From positions 1 through 50,327 of IMG/VR virus record IMGVR_UViG_3300025601_000028: 50,327 nucleotides of DNA, one strand, 5' to 3'. How positions within the stretch are numbered: the stretch's first letter is position 1; each line of letters opens with the position of its first letter. The position numbers were made by a program, and so were the translations under genes. The DNA is from a virus. A model generated the notes under the pieces. The model saw only the letters and a program-made list of their open reading frames with translations. It searched no databases and was not told the origin of the DNA. This document shows, one piece after another, positions 46,968-50,327 of this stretch.

Positions 46968-47944
46968 TATACAAATCCTTCCGGTCCGTCAACGTGTCTA
47001 CCTGCTGCAAAGTCTTGTAGGCTAAATCTAGACTGACTGCGTCGAGCATAGTTTGGAGCACAGGTAACTGTGAACACACACTGGGTAGGAACATAATTTA
47101 CTTTACCGTTTTCTTCTACAGTACAAGGAATATAATCTACGTCTTGCGGAAGGTCTGTGGTAAAGTTTGTGATCAATACTGGAATATTATTGAGAACATA
47201 AGTTCCGTAGCCATTTAGTCTTGCTATAAGTGGTGGATTTCCCAACGAACTACTACTGGATCCATAAAACATTTTGGTCATGGTTCTTAGATAGTGTAAA
47301 CAAGCTAGCCAGTATAATGCGTCAGCTTCATTTTCTTGTATAAATTCTCCAGTCACTGTGATATTGTCAACTTGACTGTTTTCGTAAGCATGATAAACAT
47401 AGTTTGTATGTGTAGGATGAACCTGTGAATAATTAGCAGTGTGACTGAGTAGTATTGTTGGTGTAAAGGGAAATATCATTCTATTACCAGTACTGCCTAA
47501 TACACTCAGCACCTCGCCGCCGGTGTCCATAAGTATCTGCGGTACACTTAGACTTACACGCCAATCGCTAGCATCGGCTGTTGAAATATTTGAACTGATA
47601 ATAGCACGACTGATGTTTCTACTCTGCGGAGCAGCGTTGAATCCTACATTCTGTGCTACGTTGCCTATCATTCTTATAGAAGTACCGATATTTCCAATGC
47701 CGCCTCTGCCGCCGTTGATTAGATTGTCAACCACACCCAGCGTGTTTCTTACATTTCTAACAGTGTCACTGATTTCATTTGCTGCTCTTCCGAGAGGATT
47801 AGTACTGACCAATGTTTGAAATTGACTAGCACTGCGATTTATATTAGCAGTGAATCCGTTAATGGTTTGGCTTACCTGTCGTATGTTTCCAAACGCATTT
47901 CCGATGCTGTTATTAAGTCTGTTAAACCCGCTGAATATTGACAT
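46967..47944 (-). CDS. 48: Baseplate tail tube cap gp48
   Basis: 325 aa (T4 gp48 is 364 aa). After a helical Asn/Ser-rich N-terminus (NRLNNSIGNAFGNIRQVSQT) comes the family core: RMIFPFTPTILLSHTANYSQ, VHPTHTNYVYHAYENSQVDN, ITVTGEFIQENEADALYWLA, CLHYLRTMTKMFYG and a tube-like beta domain ending YVPTQCVFTVTCAPNYAR. gp48 (with gp54) caps the hub and nucleates tube assembly. It is the first gene of the leftward tail operon; a CTAAATAC box lies 19 nt before the ATG and TTGGAG serves as ribosome site. Confidence 0.88.
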   Translation of the reverse strand: MSIFSGFNRLNNSIGNAFGNIRQVSQTINGFTANINRSASQFQTLVSTNPLGRAANEISDTVRNVRNTLGVVDNLINGGRGGIGNIGTSIRMIGNVAQNVGFNAAPQSRNISRAIISSNISTADASDWRVSLSVPQILMDTGGEVLSVLGSTGNRMIFPFTPTILLSHTANYSQVHPTHTNYVYHAYENSQVDNITVTGEFIQENEADALYWLACLHYLRTMTKMFYGSSSSSLGNPPLIARLNGYGTYVLNNIPVLITNFTTDLPQDVDYIPCTVEENGKVNYVPTQCVFTVTCAPNYARRSQSRFSLQDFAAGRHVDGPEGFV

Positions 47945-47963
47945 AACCTATTGATCTCCAACA

Positions 47964-47971
47964 GTATTTAG
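47964..47971 (-). promoter_or_regulatory. Possible late promoter of the gp48 operon
   Basis: CTAAATAC on the minus strand (ACTAAATACTGTTGGAG), 19 nt before the gp48 ATG. It has two mismatches to TATAAATA at its left end but keeps the TAAATACTGT context seen before gp25. It abuts the -35 box of the divergent gp55 promoter. Confidence 0.45.
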
Positions 47972-48000
47972 TTGACAAAATTAACTGCGTATATTATAAT
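47972..48000 (+). promoter_or_regulatory. Consensus sigma70 promoter of gp55
   Basis: TTGACA (47,972-47,977), a 17-bp spacer, and TATAAT (47,995-48,000): a perfect match to the housekeeping consensus. The expected transcript starts near 48,007, before the TGGAGGA ribosome site at 48,016-48,022. It would let the host polymerase make the phage late sigma factor. Confidence 0.85.
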
Positions 48001-48026
48001 AAATAAGTAAACTCCTGGAGGAATAA

Positions 48027-48869
48027 GTGAGAAAAAGAAATTATCTAAACAATAGAGACATTTTATCAGAAATACACAGATCTAAAAATACGTTTAACAG
48101 TTATGTTGACAAAGAATATCATCAATACGATATTATTCTATTTGATGTTAATAAGATTAACATTCGCACAGTAGCAGAAGCAAAACGAAATCGTGCGAAA
48201 CGAATGGCATTAGAAAATTATGAGACCAGAGCAACAGCAGGCGAAAAGATCAAACTGTCTGAATGCGAGATTGATTATAAAACTATAGAAAAGACAGACG
48301 TAATTTTTAGAATTATGACGTTTGATCATGTACCCGACGAGCCTGGTCGTAAGAAGAATCCAAAAACGGTTGCAGACAGTAAGACCAAACTGAACTTTCC
48401 GCCCTTTCAGCATTGGAAATACAACGACGCAGGCGAATTAGTCTGTGTAGGCAAGAGTCATTGGGCTGGTGGTATGGAAAACGGATGTTTTTCAAAAGAC
48501 CACGGAAGAGCAACCAACAAACTTGCTATGATGTGGATGAAGTTGGTGGATCGATATGCTACTCGTGGCAACGTTCGTGGCTATACCTACAACGATGAGA
48601 TGAAGGGTCAGGCCATACTACAGTTATCACAGATTGGCCTACAGTTTGATGAAGCCAAGTCAAACAATCCGTTCGCATACTATACCGCTGCGGTCACGAA
48701 CAGCTTTGTTCGAGTGATCAATATAGAAAAGCGTAACCAAAACATTAGAGATGACATTCTGGAGATGAATGATCTTAACCCTAGTTACACCAGACTACAT
48801 GAAGGTGAATGGGAAGCCAGTGTTAAACGCAATGAGTCAGCTGGTGCTACTGGATTTTCAGACAAATAA
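48027..48869 (+). CDS. 55: Late-transcription sigma factor gp55
   Basis: 280 aa (T4 gp55 is 185 aa) from a GTG start with a strong TGGAGGA site 4 nt upstream. The conserved sigma region-2-like part is at ~180-245: RGNVRGYTYNDEMKGQAILQ, FDEAKSNNPFAYYTAAVTNS, FVRVINIEKRNQNIRDDIL. gp55 binds host core RNA polymerase and, with gp33 and the sliding clamp, opens late promoters of the ATAAATA type seen before the tail genes. The ~90-residue stretch around residues 85-165 (including FPPFQHWKYNDAGELVCVG) is an insertion or extension relative to T4. Confidence 0.92.
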   Translation: MRKRNYLNNRDILSEIHRSKNTFNSYVDKEYHQYDIILFDVNKINIRTVAEAKRNRAKRMALENYETRATAGEKIKLSECEIDYKTIEKTDVIFRIMTFDHVPDEPGRKKNPKTVADSKTKLNFPPFQHWKYNDAGELVCVGKSHWAGGMENGCFSKDHGRATNKLAMMWMKLVDRYATRGNVRGYTYNDEMKGQAILQLSQIGLQFDEAKSNNPFAYYTAAVTNSFVRVINIEKRNQNIRDDILEMNDLNPSYTRLHEGEWEASVKRNESAGATGFSDK

Positions 48870-48872
48870 CAG

Positions 48873-48901
48873 TTGACTTTTGTCCAACGATATCATATAC
48901 T
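48873..48901 (+). promoter_or_regulatory. Sigma70-type promoter of gp47/gp46
   Basis: TTGACT (48,873-48,878), 17-bp spacer, TATACT (48,896-48,901). Downstream TTAACGAAACTACGGAG parallels TTTAACGAACTAGGAG after the cassette promoter at 11,450-11,478. The predicted transcript start (~48,908) lies before the TTG start at 48,925. Confidence 0.78.
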
Positions 48902-48924
48902 TAACGAAACTACGGAGTTTAAAT

Positions 48925-49938
48925 TTGTTTAACAAAGCAGCGGTATTCACCGACATACATTTTGGCAATAAAAACAACAGTAAAGTACACAATCAAGATT
49001 GCGAAGATTTTGTAGACTGGTATATTGAGACTGCGCAAGCAAATGGTTGTGAGGTTGGTATTTTTTGTGGTGATTGGAATCACAATCGCAACAGTCTTAA
49101 CCTCACAACCATGGATGCTGGTATCAGAAGCCTAGAAAAACTTGGCAAAGCCTTTGACAAGTTCTACATGTTCGCAGGCAATCATGATCTTTACTACAAA
49201 GACAAGCGTGATATCAAAAGCACTGAGTGGGCCAAGCACATTCCAGGCATCACAGTGGTAGATGAGATCAAGGTGATCGACGATGTAGCACTGGTGCCTT
49301 GGTTGGTAGGTGATGAATGGAAGCGTGTAAAGAAGTTAGAGTGCAAATACATGTTTGGACACTTCGAACTGCCTACGTTCTTAATGAATGCCATGGTTCG
49401 TATGCCAGACCACGGTGAACTCACAGTTGAACAGTTGGCAAAACCCAAGTATGTGTTCAGTGGTCACTTCCATGCTCGTCAGAAACAGGGTAATGTACAC
49501 TATATGGGCAATGCGTTTCCACACAACTATTCTGATGCTTGGGATGATCGTCGAGGTATGATGATCCTGGACAGAGCCAACGATCTAGAACCTGAATATA
49601 TCAACTGGGAAGACTGTCCAAAGTATAGAACAGTAAAACTGAGCCGGCTGATAGATGAACAGTCTACCATGATCAAAAGTAAAATGTATCTGCGGGTAGA
49701 ACTGGATCTGCCTACCAGCTTTGAAGAGGCCAGCTTTGTTAAAGAAATGTTCATTCAACAGTATGGTTGTAGAGAAATTACACTAATTCCGCAAAAACAG
49801 ATCAATGAGATCAATACTGATCTGGATATTGCTCAGTTCGAAAGCGTGGATCAGATCGTAGCCAACGAAATTGCTGCTCTAGACACAGAGTCGTATAACA
49901 AAAAACTGCTTTTAGACATTTATAGTGGATTAGAATAA
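48925..49938 (+). CDS. 47: Recombination nuclease subunit gp47 (Mre11-like)
   Basis: 337 aa from a TTG start (48,925-48,927), chosen because GGAG lies 7 nt upstream. The longer reading from the TTG at 48,880 would begin inside the promoter. Metallophosphoesterase motifs are complete: FTDIHFG (Asp10, His12), GDWNHN, AGNHDLY, FGHFE and SGHFHARQ. gp47 pairs with the gp46 ATPase to resect DNA ends for T4-type recombination-dependent replication; T4 gp47 is 339 aa, so the length fits. gp46 follows after 3 nt. Expression is expected to be early or middle. Confidence 0.93.
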   Translation: MFNKAAVFTDIHFGNKNNSKVHNQDCEDFVDWYIETAQANGCEVGIFCGDWNHNRNSLNLTTMDAGIRSLEKLGKAFDKFYMFAGNHDLYYKDKRDIKSTEWAKHIPGITVVDEIKVIDDVALVPWLVGDEWKRVKKLECKYMFGHFELPTFLMNAMVRMPDHGELTVEQLAKPKYVFSGHFHARQKQGNVHYMGNAFPHNYSDAWDDRRGMMILDRANDLEPEYINWEDCPKYRTVKLSRLIDEQSTMIKSKMYLRVELDLPTSFEEASFVKEMFIQQYGCREITLIPQKQINEINTDLDIAQFESVDQIVANEIAALDTESYNKKLLLDIYSGLE

Positions 49939-49941
49939 CCA

Positions 49942-50214
49942 ATGGCAATTAAAATCAAAGATTTAACTGTAAAGAACTTTATGAGTGTGGGCAATCAGAC
50001 CCAGGCTGTTAACTTTAACAGGGAACAACTGACTTTGGTGCTGGGGGAGAACCTAGACCAGGGTGGTGATGACACTGGTTCACGCAATGGTACTGGTAAG
50101 TGTGTTTGTATAAATACTATTGTAAAGGTAAAAAACACTAAAACTGGTGAAATTTACGAAACAACTGTAGGAGATTTATACAATGCCGCGATGGGACAAC
50201 AATCTAAAAGATAA
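49942..50214 (+). CDS. 46: gp46 (Rad50-like) N-terminal extein fused to an intein N-fragment
   Basis: Residues 1-53 are the start of gp46: IKIKDLTVKNFMSVGNQTQA and LTLVLGENLD leading into the Walker A region GSRNGTGK. The conserved Ser/Thr that should follow GK is replaced by Cys54, and from there the sequence is intein-like to a stop at 50,212-50,214. A complete gp46 is 500 or more residues, so this ORF alone cannot be an active ATPase: it lacks the Walker B, coiled coil and zinc hook. It must be completed in trans by a C-intein plus C-extein encoded outside the window, or be dead. It lies 3 nt after gp47. Confidence 0.85.
   Translation: MAIKIKDLTVKNFMSVGNQTQAVNFNREQLTLVLGENLDQGGDDTGSRNGTGKCVCINTIVKVKNTKTGEIYETTVGDLYNAAMGQQSKR
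50101..50214 (+). mobile_element. N-terminal fragment of an atypical split intein
   Basis: Directly after GTGK the sequence reads CVCINTIVKVKNTKTG. Cys1, Thr6 and Val8 fit intein block A (C-x4-T-x-V). The following GEIYETTVGDLYNAA resembles the beta-turn and GDLY end of the N-fragments of phage-borne inteins. The frame ends after only 37 intein codons. Conventional N-inteins are ~100 residues, whereas a rare class (for example the AceL TerL intein) splits after about 25. The splice junction would be 50,100/50,101, inside the ATP-binding loop, a favoured insertion site for inteins. A frameshifted full-length intein is the main alternative. Confidence 0.75.
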
Positions 50215-50327
50215 TTGTATTAATATTTTGGATAATGTTATTAAAAACTTAAAACCTGATCGTAGAGAATTAATTCTCTACGAAATTTTATCTTTAGGTA
50301 TTATTAATAATAAAAAAAAGATTGAGC
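50183..50327 (+). CDS. ORF nested in the split intein gene, possible homing endonuclease (runs off window)
   Basis: ATG at 50,183-50,185 begins MPRWDNNLKDNCINILDNVI and stays open for 48 codons to the window end, in the +1 frame relative to gp46. It overlaps the intein fragment by 32 nt. A GGAG site (50,170-50,173) lies 9 nt upstream, inside the intein coding sequence. The visible part is lysine/asparagine-rich and AT-rich, more so than gp47. In published fractured genes an endonuclease ORF separates the two intein halves; by position this would be it, but no catalytic motif is visible yet. Confidence 0.55.
   Translation, partial: MPRWDNNLKDNCINILDNVIKNLKPDRRELILYEILSLGIINNKKKIE

Noticed and set aside
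1-50327. tRNA genes, CRISPR arrays, insertion sequences
   Set aside because: Coding density leaves no gap above about 120 bp; no cloverleaf, regularly spaced repeats or transposase was seen.

Overview
This window looks like part of a marine T4-like (Tevenvirinae-type) myovirus genome. It holds a syntenic T4 tail block of gp48, gp53, gp5, gp25 and gp6 homologues. The late sigma factor gp55 and the recombination nuclease pair gp47/gp46 diverge from that block. The low GC content, the T4-late-type ATAAATA promoters and the gene order resemble cyanophages or SAR11 myophages. No photosynthesis gene or other host marker is visible, so I do not name the host.

Layout. (1) 1-11,428, minus strand: an accessory cassette with its own sigma70-type promoter at 11,450-11,478. 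In transcription order it contains a small helical protein, two GT8-like glycosyltransferase candidates, a 205-aa unknown, four members of a GT-A-like 'VHGVKG' family, four radical SAM proteins (one truncated) and an SGNH-hydrolase-like protein. The genes abut or overlap, and the cassette carries duplications and at least one deletion junction. (2) 11,490-19,540, minus strand: virion fibre and baseplate-appendage genes. Two are twin structural proteins, three share an N-terminal module (one of these ends in a phage tail collar domain), and one is a 200-aa structural protein. (3) 19,560-35,348, minus strand: one 5,262-aa modular structural protein occupying the place of T4 gp7 and its neighbours. 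(4) 35,348-47,944, minus strand: the baseplate wedge and hub genes, with an M15 peptidase domain on gp5 and a lambda-R-like transglycosylase next to it. (5) 47,945-50,327, plus strand: gp55, gp47 and the N-terminal piece of gp46, each of the first two behind a strong sigma70-type promoter.

The most striking feature is at the right edge. gp46 is interrupted inside its Walker A motif, exactly after GTGK, by a sequence with an intein block-A signature starting at a cysteine. The frame closes after 37 intein codons, and another ORF with its own ribosome binding site starts inside it. This is the layout expected of an atypical, N-short split intein with a nested gene ('fractured gene'). The C-terminal half lies outside the window.

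The genes suggest two expression programmes. Host-type promoters would drive gp55, gp47/46 and the radical SAM/glycosyltransferase cassette early. ATAAATA-type late promoters, used by gp55, would drive tail genes. The separate early-type promoter suggests that the cassette acts inside the infected cell or prepares a modification before virion assembly; its substrate is unknown.
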